A DNA stretch of 64,000 nt from Brachypterus glaber (Eukaryota > Arthropoda > Insecta > Coleoptera > Kateretidae). The position numbers and the translations under genes are program-made. The notes beneath the pieces are model-generated. The model was not told the DNA's origin, did not search any database, and saw nothing but the letters and a program-made list of their open reading frames with translations. This document shows positions 10,160-21,990 of this stretch, one piece after another. The stretch lies in assembly GCA_958510825.1 (NCBI GenBank), contig OY294044.1:46836626-46900625 (forward strand), written 5' to 3'. Positions within the stretch are counted from its first letter, which is position 1. Every line of letters begins with the position of its first letter.

Positions 10160-10816
10160 AATAATTACTAATAAATTACTCGCAACTATGAAGCACATTA
10201 CCTGTATGAGCATGAAGTTTAGTTTAAAAACATTTATTTTTATTTCATACACATTATTTTTGTATTCGATACGTTAATTTTGAACATAATATGTTATTCA
10301 AATTTATTATTAAATAATATATTTATATTTAACACTCGAGATAAGAAAAATTTTCCTTTAAAATTGAATTAAAAGCATTTTTTTGTTTGGTAAAAAATCG
10401 GACAAAAAGAAGTTTTTATGGCCCGCGTGTAAATAAGAAAGAAAAATGTTTCTCTTCATATTTTTTCTCAAATATTCCTACTATTATTTCCTGTCTAATA
10501 TTTCTCTCTAAATATCAGCAAATATTAAGTTTTTTTTTCAAAATTAATTACCAATCAGTTGACTAGAAAATGTTTGCTAGAATGCTGAATGACTAATTCA
10601 AAATATTACCCTTCAGTTGATGCTAATACATATGTTCGTTGGTTCCTGCACTTACGCACTTTACATTTGAGAACAGCTCCTTGTCAAGTATAAAAATTAA
10701 TGAACAAATACAGTATAATTATTTGGCTGAGTGAAAAGTGTACCGTCAGTGCAAGAAAGTGCCTTAACGAACTCACCTAATATGAAATCAAAAGATGATC
10801 TGTATTTCCTGCAACT
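10160..10816. other. AT-rich non-coding stretch
   Basis: I see no gene or repeat I can support. Confidence 0.3.
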
Positions 10817-11007
10817 CAGTGTCGGACTGCACCGTCGGGCAATCGGGTAAGTCAAAATGTGGCCAACCAAAAATAGAAAAAAAGTTTGGTCTTAAAACCT
10901 TGCGTACTTCTAAAATCAATTATTTTTTTAAAGATATGTGGCCACGACCTTTTGTTGTCCATCTTTTTGAAGATGTGGCCATCTTCACCCTTCCCAGTCC
11001 GACACTG
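10817..11007. mobile_element. hAT-type MITE, copy 1
   Basis: Terminal inverted repeats start CAGTGTCGGACTG and end CCAGTCCGACACTG. The flanking octamers CTGCAACT and CTGTAACC match at 6 of 8 bases, a decayed 8-base target duplication. CAGTG-type ends with 8-base duplications are the hallmark of hAT elements. At 191 bases with no transposase it is non-autonomous. The plus-strand ORF across it is not a gene. Confidence 0.85.
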
Positions 11008-11860
11008 CTGTAACCTGAATCAGGTTACCTGATGGTAACCAAACGGAAATTCGCCATCTGGATAATAAAAAGTCTAAAGTTTAAACTAAACCCAAGCTTT
11101 CTCATAAAAATATATGGCTAAATCTGGTAGTTTATAATGCAGATATGTCATACATGACCTTTTTAAAACAAAATTAAATATAATCTTTTATTACATTTTG
11201 GAACACGAAGTAAGGTCAAGGTAAACAATTAAGCAATATTTCTTTTATAAATATCCTTTTTTAGTATTTTGCTAATTAAGTATATTGTCCTACCCAAAAG
11301 TCCAAATTTATTTAATATTTTTTATTAATAAATTATAAATGTAATTTTACTTTAAAAATATATTTATATTTCCATAAAAATATATATATATATATTCTCT
11401 TACTACTAATATATTTTCAATTGCCTGAAAATCTCTAGTAATACTTTCTTTACAAGTTACCACAAAATAAAACTATTTTAATATGTAAGACACTTGGTCA
11501 GATATTAAATACCAATTTGAACCAAAATACATTTTCAATAAAAAAATTATTATTTTTAATTAAACAACTCGTGTTTTAAATTAAGCAATAAAGTTAGCAT
11601 AAATACTTTTCTACTAGTATAATTAGATAAGCTCAATTTAAAATTTTAATTTGTTTTATATTTAAATAAATATTTAAATTTAAATTCCCACATTTCTTAC
11701 ATTTAATTAGGCATAATTTTCTTAAATAAAAGTTCATATTAAAAATAATACCCATGGTTAAAAATAATGATAAGTGAATAACTTTATTATTTAGTAATAT
11801 TATGTACTTAAAGTAATATAAGTAATTATAATTGAAAATTTATTAATAAATAAAATTGAA
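11008..11860. other. Very AT-rich non-coding stretch
   Basis: Only AT-rich sequence and short TA runs (near 11380-11395) are visible. On the minus strand it would be intron of the large gene. Confidence 0.3.
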
Positions 11861-11864
11861 TCAA

Positions 11865-12030
11865 AATCATTAACAGGCACGGATCGAGGGGAAGAAGTGG
11901 GGGCGACCGCCACCAAGGGACCAAGAAACCACCCCATTAAAACTGACTTCCCTGATCCGTTGCTGATCATTAATAGCCATATAACATTGTATTCTCGACT
12001 ATATCCAAAATATTGTATTGTATCCAAATT
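11865..12030 (-). other. GC-rich island with short ORFs, unassigned
   Basis: About 110 bases are clearly GC-richer than the surroundings. Both strands carry open frames: minus MGWFLGPLVAVAPTSSPRS, plus TDRGEEVGATATKGPRNHP. A plus-strand acceptor-like ATTAACAG precedes it. Neither reading has a matching donor or recognisable domain. As a continuation of the minus gene after exon 29202-29290, the phase gives a stop within ten codons. It may be a fragment of a retroelement. Confidence 0.25.
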
Positions 12031-12108
12031 AATCTATCTACTTTCATGTATGTTACTAATCCATAAAATATAATATCCAGGGTGTGAAATAAGACTGGAT
12101 TAAAACAC

Positions 12109-12298
12109 TCTTATTTTTCAACAATAAGGCGGCGCGGGGCGCCGTCCATAGGCTCGCATAACCATAAACATAACGTTATAAGCTTGCGCACAAGGCACAT
12201 GACGGCACATCAAGCAAATCGCAGCATTGTTGTAACGTATCGTATTATGGTTATGCGAGCTTCTGGATGGCGCGCCATGGCGCTTAAACAAGAATAAT
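12109..12298. repeat. MITE with GC-rich inverted repeats
   Basis: The left arm (TTATTTTTCAACAATAAGGC, then GGGGCGCCGTCC and GCTCGCATAACCATAA) is mirrored on the right by TTATGGTTATGCGAGC, GGATGGCGCGCC and AAACAAGAATAAT. The arms are ~55 bases with several mismatches. Non-autonomous, superfamily unknown. Confidence 0.7.
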
Positions 12299-12299
12299 A

Positions 12300-12860
12300 T
12301 TATTTTGAAATTGGCCCATTATCAAAAGTTTTAGACGTGTTGTGACCCTTTTTCCGAATTCCAGTTATTCCGAATAATCTTTACAATTTTGTTGAAGGCG
12401 CCATTACATACTTTTTAAATTAGCCCTTAAAGTTAAAAATTAATACTCTATGTTTATATGCTTGCATTTTTTTTTAGTATACCAATCACTAACATGAGAC
12501 CTAAATGGGGTTTTTAAGAGTATCCTATTTTTGTCAATTTCCAAAATTTCAATGCGTATTTTTACTTTATCCATGCCTCCACATCACACCCTGTATATAA
12601 ATCCTCAAAAACATGAAAATTTACCCACTAGTCCAACAAAAATTCACTTTCTTCACAAATAACTAATCACAATACTCAAATTATAACTTCACATAATCAC
12701 AATGTTACCTACAGGTACCAACAAACTAAAATTTATAAATCACTTATTTTTCAATGATTAATAAACAGTAAACGTATAAACTCGAAACGTCCAAAAACTG
12801 GTTCATCTACCTACATGGGTACCATGGTACTTGCCCAAGGATCGCTGGTATACTAGTGAA
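12300..12860. other. Non-coding stretch
   Basis: ACACCCTGTATA at about 12588 matches the terminal motif of the fold-back at 56799-57597, so a remnant end of that family may sit here. Nothing else is supported. Confidence 0.3.
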
Positions 12861-12868
12861 TACCTTGC

Positions 12869-12926
12869 GTATAAAAATCCAACTTTCACTTTTTAAAAGA
12901 AGCAACAACGCACAGGTGAATATCGG
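12869..12926 (+). promoter_or_regulatory. Possible TATA promoter and short first exon
   Basis: GCGTATAAAAATCC (TATA box at about 12870-12877) is followed ~30 bases on by a short less AT-rich stretch that ends in a donor-like ATCG/GTAAGAA (GT at 12925). TATA box, short leader exon and early intron are common in insect genes. No ATG lies in the candidate exon and no downstream coding exon was found, so this may be chance. Confidence 0.2.
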
Positions 12927-13263
12927 TAAGAAAAAAACTTGTTTTATTAGATAATTAATATAATTTATGTTATAAAACATAAATTTTATTTTGATATGGT
13001 TTAACAGAAGGTATATTTGTTAATGTTATGTTTAAATTGTTATACACTGAGATTGATCATTGTTTTGAAGTACCCGTGCAAGTTTATACAATGTTGTCAC
13101 ATCAAAATTCCACTGCAATCATTAAAAAGTTATAACAGCTGCTTCGCCTAAATATTTTAAAAATAAAAATTAACCTACATGGACAAGGTCTTATAATAAT
13201 ATATTAATTGTTTTGTACATGCCATGCATAAGCATGAGTTTCAATTTTTAACATTTAGAGTAC

Positions 13264-13505
13264 CTTAACCCTTTGAGCCCCAGTGGGAACTATATGTCCC
13301 ACCCTATTTCAAGTTACCTCTTGTGCACTGCATGTCCCATTTTACGTTGTAAAATTATTGAAGTTTTTTTTCAGTTACTTGAAGCGTATTTCTACCAAAT
13401 TTTATTAACAATGGCAAAGCTACTTTTGTATTTTTTGCCCTAATAAAAATTTCATTTCAAAATAACAATTATGTTATGCCATACTCAGTGGGACATATAT
13501 ATGTT
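13264..13505 (+). mobile_element. Left end of a piggyBac-like MITE, interrupted by a SINE
   Basis: TTAACCCTTTGAGCCCCAGT resembles piggyBac-type ends: TTAA followed by CCC. Repeated GTGGGAC/GTCCCAC words follow (13283-13330 and 13488). The SINE at 13506-13746 interrupts it, and a related TCATATATGTTCCAC appears just after the SINE. I did not find the opposite TTAA end. Confidence 0.45.
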
Positions 13506-13746
13506 TACATGTTTGTTTAAGCTCGTACTATTCTACTTAATTAAGCATCCCCTAAGTCCAGGACTTGTGTGGGCTAGTAGTAGAGGGAACCACCGGCTTA
13601 TACTGGCTTTTATAGGGAGTGTCCGCTTTACTTACGCCTTCCCCAAATTTCAATTATTAATTAACTGAAAAAGGCAAATCGGCGCCAGTGAGAATCGAAC
13701 TTACTTGCCATGTACAGACGCGGTAGACCAGTACACCAATCCTCCC
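13506..13746 (-). mobile_element. tRNA-derived SINE, copy 2
   Basis: This is a reverse-oriented copy of the SINE at 8090. Read on the minus strand, the head has a good A box (TGGTGTACTGG) and a perfect B box (GTTCGATTC), better preserved than copy 1. The body and the ACATGT tail match. It is nested in the piggyBac-like piece. Confidence 0.88.
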
Positions 13747-13863
13747 ATATAATCCGACTAACATGCCTACTCGGTCATATATGTTCCACTTTTTCGTCAT
13801 TTTTTCCTATGTAAAATATTTGTTTCATACAACAAGAAAAAAACACTTCGTCATCGCCAATGA

Positions 13864-13976
13864 CTAGCCTACAACTCAAAAAATTTGATAAAAGAAGAAA
13901 TAAAAATTGTGTCTCAAATTAACCATTTGAGCAATTTTTATTTTGTTCTGTACCAACTTTTTTGAGTTGTAGACTA
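13864..13976. repeat. Short hairpin element
   Basis: CTAGCCTACAACTCAAAAAA at the left is mirrored by TTTTTTGAGTTGTAGACTAG at the right. Weaker inner complementarity includes CAATTTTTAT-type text. It is ~113 bases, probably a small MITE. Confidence 0.65.
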
Positions 13977-15170
13977 GAATACTGGAAAGGGAAACTAGAA
14001 AATAATTTGGGTACAATAAAAAATACACTGCACAATAACTCAAAGTTAAAACCAGGGGAGATATTTTTGAGCCGCACTATAAACTAACAGTTTAATTTTG
14101 GGGGCCCCTCATATTATAAATCTTACCATGTCTGGTCCGTCCAGAACCGATGGTATCTATCGGTACCAGTAACAGTAAAATGGAAAATACATTTCCCATA
14201 CACTAGGCCATATCAAAATTATCTGAAAGGTTTGGTTACTGTTTTTTAAATTAAATTATAACTCAACCTACGAATAGGGTAATGTTTACTTCAACGCGTT
14301 AAACCACATATGGATGAGTGGTACAAAAATGATATTCTCAGTCCGCACATATATGGATGCAACATGTTAAAGAAAGATTTTTTAGGTAACATGTGCCATA
14401 TTGTATTTTTAGACAACTAAACTCGTGTATTTTTAGACTGAACTAAACTGATTTTAGACAAAAAATTAATTTTTTTTTTTTTAATGATGATTATTTGCTA
14501 TTTTCTCTAAACATTGGCTTTTTATGTGGCGCATGATTTTTAAGCCTGGTAGAAAGTTTGCTTTCACAGTAAAAATGCATATAGCATAGGAATTTTACCT
14601 GATGGATGCTACATATAAGGATTTTTATATACTTTATTAGGTTTATCAAAAAAACGTAAAATTTTCACCATGTCCAAATCTATGATGCATTCCATAACAA
14701 GTAACGAGTATTATAAAATGTATTTGAAAGAAAGAGAAAAAACTACAAGTATAATTCGGAAAGGCATACTTTGTTATGTACCTAGTATGTATCTGATATG
14801 TTGCATGTTATGTAACTGACACATAACTTGAGGCGGAATTGTTAAAGTCCAAGTACTATACATGGACTATAAAAATTACATGGCTGCAACATCACAGAAC
14901 AGTGGTTATGTACCTGATATGTTCCTGCTATGTATTTGTGTTGATTGGGTTCATATCTTTGGATCACATAAAAATTTTTGGGAAATGACATTAAAAGCAA
15001 GAAGAATTGTTTGCTTTATCTTTTGGTATCTATATCTTACCATCATTTAATATTTTAGGGATACTTCATGTTATCACCTTATTTAGGTTCAAAGCCAATT
15101 GTGTCAGTTTTGATCCGGCTCTCAAATAATAGAGTTTAAAAATTTCCTGCAACAATTTCTTCAAAGTATC
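13977..15170. other. Non-coding stretch, no element recognised
   Basis: The sequence is moderately complex (GGTCCGTCCAGAACC near 14140), with several GTATGT/ATGTTGCATG-type words between 14760 and 14940. No domain or splice structure supports a gene. Confidence 0.3.
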
Positions 15171-15239
15171 GACATATTTCTACAATGTGACAACATAGCC
15201 AGCGATGCAAATCGCGGTTTCAAACAAACCACAATCGCG

Positions 15240-17050
15240 GCAGGATTGTCCTTGAACGCTATTCCCCAGAACGAATTTGAGCGAATTCCTGCGACCACAT
15301 GAAAATAATAATCAAGAACTCTCCGCTATTAAAAAAGAAATTATAATGTATTAAAAAAAAATTAAAAAGAAAGAGCCCTATTGCAGGACATTTCCTGCGG
15401 TATTTTTATTCAAAAATAGAAAAACGCTGCTATTGTTTAATATGTACAAGGCATTTGATAAAAACCTAAAAACAAAATTCTTTAAAAAAAATAAAGGCAT
15501 TGCAATTTTGCAAAAACTATTAAATTAATTGTTCTGAAATTTTAACCACATATTGAGTACTATAAGACGCAACTTTTTACACAACAATGTCGTAGGTTGA
15601 TTTTTGCAAAATTTATTGTTTATTGAATAATATGCAAATTTTTATCGTTTTTTGCAGTTTTCTAAGCAACAAATCCTATCGACATTTAAAAAACGCCATT
15701 TTAAAGGTTTTTTAATTTCCTACAAGATGGTTACTTTGATTGTTGATAAAAAAACATAACTTTTTAACTGGTATGCTAAAATGTGCAAAAATAGACATTT
15801 TCTGACCTTTAATTGTTAATATCTTAAAAACCACAACAAATCCACCGCAGCAAATATAGATATAGGTTTTGCTTCTATATACCTGTATTACCTGAAAAAC
15901 TTGACAGACAAAAAGTTTCATATGCTTGGACTTTTAGTATTTAACAAATAAAATTTAAGTTTATTCTACAAAAACTGTAATAAATTAATATTTCATAGAA
16001 CAAACTTAAACGCATTCCTGCGACCAAATGGAAATTATTATTATTAAAAACTATTAACAAAGAAATTATAATGTATCAAAAATTATTCTAAAAAAAATAA
16101 CTTTGTCACAGGATATTTTTCTGCGAAAAAAAAGTATTTTTATCTTAAAAACAGAAAAAAGCTTGTATTGTTTGATATGTACAAGGCATTTGATATTAAC
16201 TTATATAGTTAAAAACAAAATTTTGTTAACAAAAATAAGGCATTAATTACACAGGACCACAAAATTTTTTGTCGCTTGCAGAAATAGTTTTCTATGTGTA
16301 TTTTTGGTCGCTGAACACGAATCCCTCGTCCGTTTTAGCCAATTACGTCAGGATTTTTTAGAAAATTATTTTACTCATATTTTCCAAAATATTATTCTGA
16401 AGGTAGGTATTATATGCCTACATTTTTGGTTTCAGCGCGTCGAGATCTATCGACATTATTGAAAAAACATTCAAGCGATGACCGAAATCTGATGATTTTG
16501 ACCATATCTCAGGTTTTTTTATTCTAATTCCAAAAATATAGGCATATAATAACTTCAGATAAATTTTTTGGAAAATATGAGCAAAATAAAATTTTGACGT
16601 GATGGGCCAAAACGGACGAAGGATTCGTGTTAAGCGACCAAAAATACACCTAGAAAACCATTTCTGATCCACTTCAACCGACAGAAAAATTATGTTATCC
16701 TGTGTTATTATACTAGCTGTGGGGCCCCAGGGTTCAGCCTTGAGACCAATTCTTTAGTAAACACATAACTTTTTAAAAATAAGTTAAACTTAGCGTTATA
16801 ACAAAGACAATTAGAGTTTATTTTACAAAAACTGTGTAATTAATTATAATTTATCAAAAAATTATTTCAAACACAAAAACAAAAAAAAAAAAACAACATC
16901 GCTACAGGAAAATCTCTCGTGAAAATGAGTTATATGCGTTTCTGTAGTTTAGGTTAAAATGACTAAATGTTATTTGGGCATATTTACTACAAAAATAGAA
17001 ATACGCATTTACCGTTTTATTGTTTGATATATAAACACACAATTTAAAAA
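15240..17050. repeat. Three diverged tandem units of ~730-800 bases
   Basis: The block ATTCCTGCGACCA, 'aaagaaattataatgta', then TTGTTT(A/G)ATATGTACAAGG and 'aaaacaaaatt' occurs from about 15280 and again from about 16010. A weaker third version (AATTATAATTTATCAAAAA ... TTGTTTGATATATA) runs from about 16830. The period is near 730 for the first pair. A palindromic element (16281-16666) is nested in the second unit. Confidence 0.65.
16281..16666. repeat. Fold-back MITE nested in tandem unit 2
   Basis: AGAAATAGTTTTCTATGTGT and TTTTTGGTCGCTGAACACGA on the left are mirrored by the right end, with CGTCCGTTTT and 'ttagaaaatta' pairing inward. The arms are ~150 bases around a centre near 16460. A minus-strand ORF across it is a by-product of the palindrome. 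Confidence 0.78.
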
Positions 17051-17639
17051 AAAAGCGCAATGGAAATGGAAAAGAAATCTAACAGGGAGCCTTCCTGAGG
17101 AAGGACATTTATTATTTGGTTAGCATAATGATAACTGCGGAAACGCAAAGGTTCAATCTTGGGTTCAACCTTTTTTTTCAAATAAAAAGCAAATAAGAAA
17201 TTGTCTGCTGAAACAACAACACTGTGTAAAAACAAACAAAATAATTTTACTAAAAACAACTCTCCATTTTTTTAACTTAATTTATCAAAATTTATGTTGT
17301 GCAAAAAATATTCAGCAATGCTACTAAAACAGGAAAACTGAAAATACAAAGATTTTTCACATTGAACAAAGCAATACTGTGCTCCTCCCACCTTTATTAA
17401 ATTTTATTTAAGTGTATCACCAAGTATCTTTGCTCACGACTGCGATGACGAATGTTGAACAAAAACAACCTGTTAGCCTTCCTTAATTGCTTAATTTATG
17501 CTAATCACGTCGATTTCACTCGGTTTATAATACAAAAGTTAATTTACTCATATTATGTGGTATTTGTTTAAATTAAACGCAGTCTGAAGAAGAGATATAA
17601 AATTAAATGCAAATTACAAGTGTAAAAATATACCAAAAC

Positions 17640-17830
17640 AACGTATTACGTTGTTCCGGGTTAGTAGGGTCGTTAACCGTGCCAAAACTTACCGCGCCGG
17701 ACGAATCGCGCCTAGACATTTACCGCACCCGCATTTACCGCGCTACACATACACCTCGCCTGTTTTAACAGCGCCTTTATTAACCGTGTATACAATTATA
17801 GCGCTTGCATTTATACGCGGACCCTAACTG
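17640..17830. other. GC-rich block of repeated TTTACCGC words
   Basis: Variants of (C)ATTTACCGCG(C) or TTAACCGTG recur at least seven times in ~150 bases, e.g. CTTACCGCGCC, CATTTACCGCACC, CATTTACCGCGC, TTATTAACCGTG. The block sits in otherwise AT-rich DNA. The spacing is irregular, so it is neither a simple microsatellite nor a clear hairpin. Confidence 0.55.
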
Positions 17831-18984
17831 CTCGTGGCTTATTCCGCGTCTTTCATAAAACGATTTTTTTTTAGAAAATAAAATCTTTTATGAATAACGC
17901 GGACTGTTTATGTATTTTAATAATGCAATTGTTCGTATAAACAATACAACTAATATGATCAATAAATGTCGAGTAAAATTATACCGTTTTTCTATTTTGC
18001 GACTCTTATAAGCTCATAATCACACGCATTTTGCGTGTTCTTATAGGCCCATAAGAGGTCTCTACTTTTTTTTCCGTAGGGTTGGCAACATACATTTGCG
18101 TGCAAATGTCAATGTCGATTTAAAGTTTAATTTTTTACAAAATTTTGTGTTTGGGTTATTTTTTAGCTTGTTAAAATTGTGGACTGGTTAATTGCAGTGA
18201 AAAAAGAAGAGTGACTGTAAAATATATCAAAATATCATTTGTTCTTAGAATTTTAAACATAGTGTAAACTGTAATGCCAACCCAAAACAAAAATCCCTAG
18301 ATCAGTCATCAATTTAAATGTAAGTTTTTTTAAATTTTAGAGAAAAATAGAAAAAATTGTATAAAGCACTCGTTTCGAAACACGTTTTTAGAGCACTAGT
18401 ACTTCAGAAAACACACACCTGCAATATATTTAAGAACCACGCGTGGCCACGTAGATACAGAACTTATGGGAAATGGCCCCGGGTAAATTTTTTGAAAACT
18501 GAATGAATTCTCAAGTGATTGATTAAAGTTCTTTATGACCACAAAACTTTTTGTGTTAGAGCTTAACAAACATTGTACACGGTTCTACCTTTTAATATAA
18601 CTAGCGAGCGATTCAAGATAATCAGATGAACTTGAAGTGAATTACTAAGAATATTAACGTCTTAATTTTAAAAGCCGTCCAAAAAAGTTTTTTTTTTATT
18701 TTTAAATTTTTTTCTTAATTTCAGGGACGAGGTAATAAAATGCAGATTAAATTAATTAATTAAAAAAAATTAAACCTTAATTAAAAAATAATAATAAAAA
18801 ATATATGGTTCCCTATTCTTATTTCGGTGATTTTTATTTACCGGTGAAAGCCAACTTCATAGTACTTTTTTATGAAGAAAGACCGTTTAGCTCCGCCCAA
18901 ATATTTACCGAAATATCAGACAGAATAAGTCCGCTCGAAACCAGAATAGATACCCTGATCAAATAGAGAATTTTATTTGCTTTA
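17831..18984. other. Non-coding stretch with small inverted motifs
   Basis: CTTATAAGCTCATAATCACACGC and its near inverse at 18010-18055 form a weak hairpin. A half-arm of the 7752-7981 MITE lies near 18360-18410. No gene is seen. Confidence 0.35.
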
Positions 18985-19150
18985 AAATGATGTATCACAC
19001 TACCCTCCTTTACATTTAAAAAAATCCCCCTATCAAATATGCGAAAAGATATCCCAATTTGACTTATTTTGGTGTTCTGGTTTTAAACTTTATATCTCAG
19101 TTCGTTCAAAAGTTAAGAGGGGGGGGGTTAATTTTACACCGCACTGTACA
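18985..19150. repeat. Half of a fold-back element (core family A/B)
   Basis: GCTTTAAAATGATGTATCACAC, a C-rich block and TATCAAATATGC are followed by CGTTCAAAAGTTAAG and a G run. This is the same order as the right arm of the element at 23815-24511. Only one arm is present. Confidence 0.6.
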
Positions 19151-19462
19151 TAAAAACACGTTAAAAATATGACCCTCCTTAATCAGAAAATTAGTGTATT
19201 TATTACACTTTCTTCCGTTATGCTTCTCTAGGAAGATATGGAATAGTTCTTGTACTGTACTCTATTATTATTGGTAAATAATATTTTTTTAATTACCTAC
19301 ACTTTTTTCGTAATTAGTGCACAATTAAAAAAATACTTTCATCTTTAATTTTCTTGGCGTGCATCGTTGAGTTTCAAACTTAAATTCTTAAGTATGTTAA
19401 ATTTGAATACATTTTCTATTATAAATTACGATACAATTAGAAAATGTGTCCGAAGTTATTTG

Positions 19463-19507
19463 TTTTATACATACATACATACATACATACATACATACAT
19501 ACATACA
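19463..19507. repeat. (CATA)n microsatellite
   Basis: About ten perfect ATAC tetranucleotide units. Confidence 0.97.
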
Positions 19508-19531
19508 AAAGTACAAAGTACAATGAATTAA

Positions 19532-19783
19532 CCCTTAAGAACCCACGTACCACTTTAGAACACAAGTACTCACGTGGGGTGTCGAATTAATTATTCGGTT
19601 TTATTGTGGAAAATAATACTTTAAGTTTTAATGTTTTTTTGTGTTGTTTGGGGGTCTGCTAACAAAAATAAGAGTAACATTAGTATCCACATTGGTGTCT
19701 GTTAAAAAACAGATATGTATGCACCGAACGGCAGCTTACAGTTTGAAGGGGATCCAGCAGACCCGCATTCAGGTTCTCCAGGG
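19532..19783. mobile_element. piggyBac-type MITE with TTAA flanks
   Basis: Direct TTAA at 19528-19531 and 19784-19787 bracket a 252-base insert. Its ends are CCCTTAAGAACC and, inverted, CCCTGGAGAACC. TTAA duplication plus CCC ends is diagnostic of the piggyBac superfamily. There is no transposase ORF, so it is non-autonomous. Confidence 0.82.
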
Positions 19784-19969
19784 TTAAGAAAAAAAATACC
19801 ATGTACATAGTGTAAACCTAGTGTAACCTCTAAAGGTAACTAATCATTATCTGCCATTTGCAAACAAAATAATAATATATACCTATTTGTCGAAGATTTT
19901 TTGAAATTTTGGTGTAATAAAAGCATAATATTGCTTCATAACCGAGTGTTATTACTAAAAATCGAATTG

Positions 19970-20220
19970 AGGAATTCAATTACCGGGGGCTCGCAAAAAT
20001 TATAAATTTAAAAACTATTTTATAAAGTAAATAGTAAATTTTATTTTAAAAAATTGTTTTTTTTATGTTCCAAGTTGAAACCTTGCATAAAAGCGATGAC
20101 CTGACAGATCAGTTAGTGAAATGTGGTTTAAATTGTTTATTTACTTTAATAATTGTTTTTTTTTATAGTTTTAATATAAATGAATACTTCGATCCAGCCA
20201 GTGGTTATTACATTGAATTA
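19970..20220. repeat. Diverged fold-back element related to 9710-10159
   Basis: ACCGGGGGCTCGCAAAAATT, 'aaagtaaatag' and an inverted 'ttatttactttaat ... CTTCGATCC' follow the order of the element at 9710. The outer AATTCAAT is inverted as ATTGAATT at the right. Arms are much decayed. Confidence 0.5.
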
Positions 20221-20690
20221 AAATTTTTTAAGTGAGTACTTTGATCATAAAAAGATGCCCGATTTTTTTTTTGTAATTTGTTGTGCGCAAAATTAAAAAA
20301 AGAAAACGTAGTAAAAGTTTTTGATTGTTTCACCAAACAGGAGTAAGTAATTAAGAAGAAAGAAAAAGATTAATATTAAAAAATTACTTATTATCTGGTT
20401 TTACCAATTTAACTTTGGGTCATTTCTTACGTCAAATGGCAATGGCAAATTAGAAAATTATTATAATGGATGTCACGTTAAGGCATGTATGTTATAATAG
20501 TGCATCAGAGTTCGTGAATGAATTTCTAATAGGTGAAAGTGTGTGTTAAACAAAATATCTAGGGATACAACTATCTTTCCTATAAATTTAAAAAATTTTA
20601 GGCCTTAAAAAACGCAAAAATTTCCAAAAAAAATCAACAAAAAAATCAAGTTTTAAAGCATCTGTACTTGAAGCCGCAAAAATTTTGCCG
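20221..20690. other. AT-rich non-coding stretch
   Basis: I see nothing supportable here. Confidence 0.3.
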
Positions 20691-20859
20691 GCGGCGCATT
20701 TTCGTGTATTGGTAACTGTTAAATTTCGATTAAAAAAAAAAAAATACAAAATATATCCAAAATTGTACATTTTTGTAGAATTCTATTTCACTATGGGCCA
20801 GAATTTTTTTGCGCGGCCAAAATTCTGTATCCCCGTAAAAAGTAGTATATGGGGGTTTT

Positions 20860-21560
20860 CGAGGTCGCTAAAACCGAATCCAATATTTAAAATTAAAAAT
20901 TCTAAATGGCGGATCCAATATTACGGAATAAAATTGTGAGTTTTAACGGGGTTTGATAAAAATTGGTATCTAGGGGGTTTTGGGGTCGCTGAATTCGATT
21001 CATCATTAAAAATTTTAAATGGCGAACCAATATGGCGGAAAAAATTGTAAATTTTAACGGATTTTGATCAAAACTGGTATTGGGTTAATTAATTAATTGG
21101 GTTTTTGGGGGCCGCTTAATTTAAATTCAAAATTAAAATTAAAACATTCAAAACGGCGGACCCAATATGGCAAAAAATTTTCGTGAATTTTAATGGATTT
21201 TGATAAAAATTGGTTTCCTAATTTGAATCCAACATTAAAATTTAAAAATTAAAAATAAAGGATCCAATTTGGCGAAAATTTTTCGTGAATTTTAATGGAT
21301 TTTGATAAAAATTGGTTTCCTAATTTGAATCCAAAATTAAAATTTAAAAATTAAAAATAAAGGATCCAATTTGGCGAAAAATTTTCGTGAATTTTAACGG
21401 ATTTTGATAAAAGTTGGTTTCCGGGTGTTTTTGGGGTCGCTTAATTTAAATCCAATATTAAAATTAAAAAAATCAAAATGTACATATCGAATTTTTTTCG
21501 TGAGTTTTAACGGATTTTGTTAAAAAGCGGTTTTTGGGGTCGCTGAATTTAAGAGATAAA
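20860..21560. repeat. Imperfect tandem array, unit ~110-130 bases
   Basis: About six units share GATTTTGATAAAAATTGGT, GGGGTCGCT(G/T)AATT, a 'ccaa(t)attaaaatt' stretch and GGATCCAATTTGGCGAAAA. Two adjacent units (21220-21400) are nearly identical, so part of the array expanded late. It is flanked by inverted TTCACTATGGGCCAGAATTT (20790) and AAATTCTGGCCCATAGTG (22463), so it may lie inside a larger inverted structure. Confidence 0.8.
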
Positions 21561-21884
21561 AATTGGTATTTAGGGGTATATAGTAATTTTCAAATTTCTG
21601 TAAAAAAATATTTTTTTCCCATTTGTCCCCCTTGTCTCACTTCAATGTTCACCAAAAATCTCGAGCGAGAACTTCTGGTAACATACAGATCCTGTATGAC
21701 AAATTTAAAGTCTCTAACTTAAAGCGTTTTTCAGTTATCGTGGCCACATAATTTCCCGGACAGACCAACCGATCACATATAAATGTCTAAGTGGCATAAT
21801 TATTAAATAAGAAATATAAGGTAGAAAAAATCGATTTCTCCTACAAACGAGGGGCATGTCACTCTTCATTTGCGGGACGAAATA

Positions 21885-21990
21885 TCGCCTTTTACATTAT
21901 TCAATATCGCCCATATCGCCTCAAGCTCGCCCGATATCGCCCAATATTGCCTTGATATCGGCTCGATATCGCCTCATATCGCCTCTCGAA
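21885..21990. repeat. Degenerate ATATCGCC octamer array
   Basis: Eight to ten copies of (A/G)ATATCGCC(T/C), spaced 8-14 bases, e.g. CAATATCGCCCATATCGCCT. CpG-bearing simple arrays are rare in this AT-rich sequence. Confidence 0.75.

Noticed and set aside
10795..11013. 72-codon ORF
   Set aside because: Spans the 191-base hAT-type MITE and has no protein similarity.
11865..12030. Exon 5 of the minus-strand gene
   Set aside because: With the one-base phase left by exon 4 the acceptor here leads to a stop within ten codons.
16418..16672. 84-codon minus-strand ORF
   Set aside because: Produced by the palindrome at 16281-16666; no start context or splice sites.
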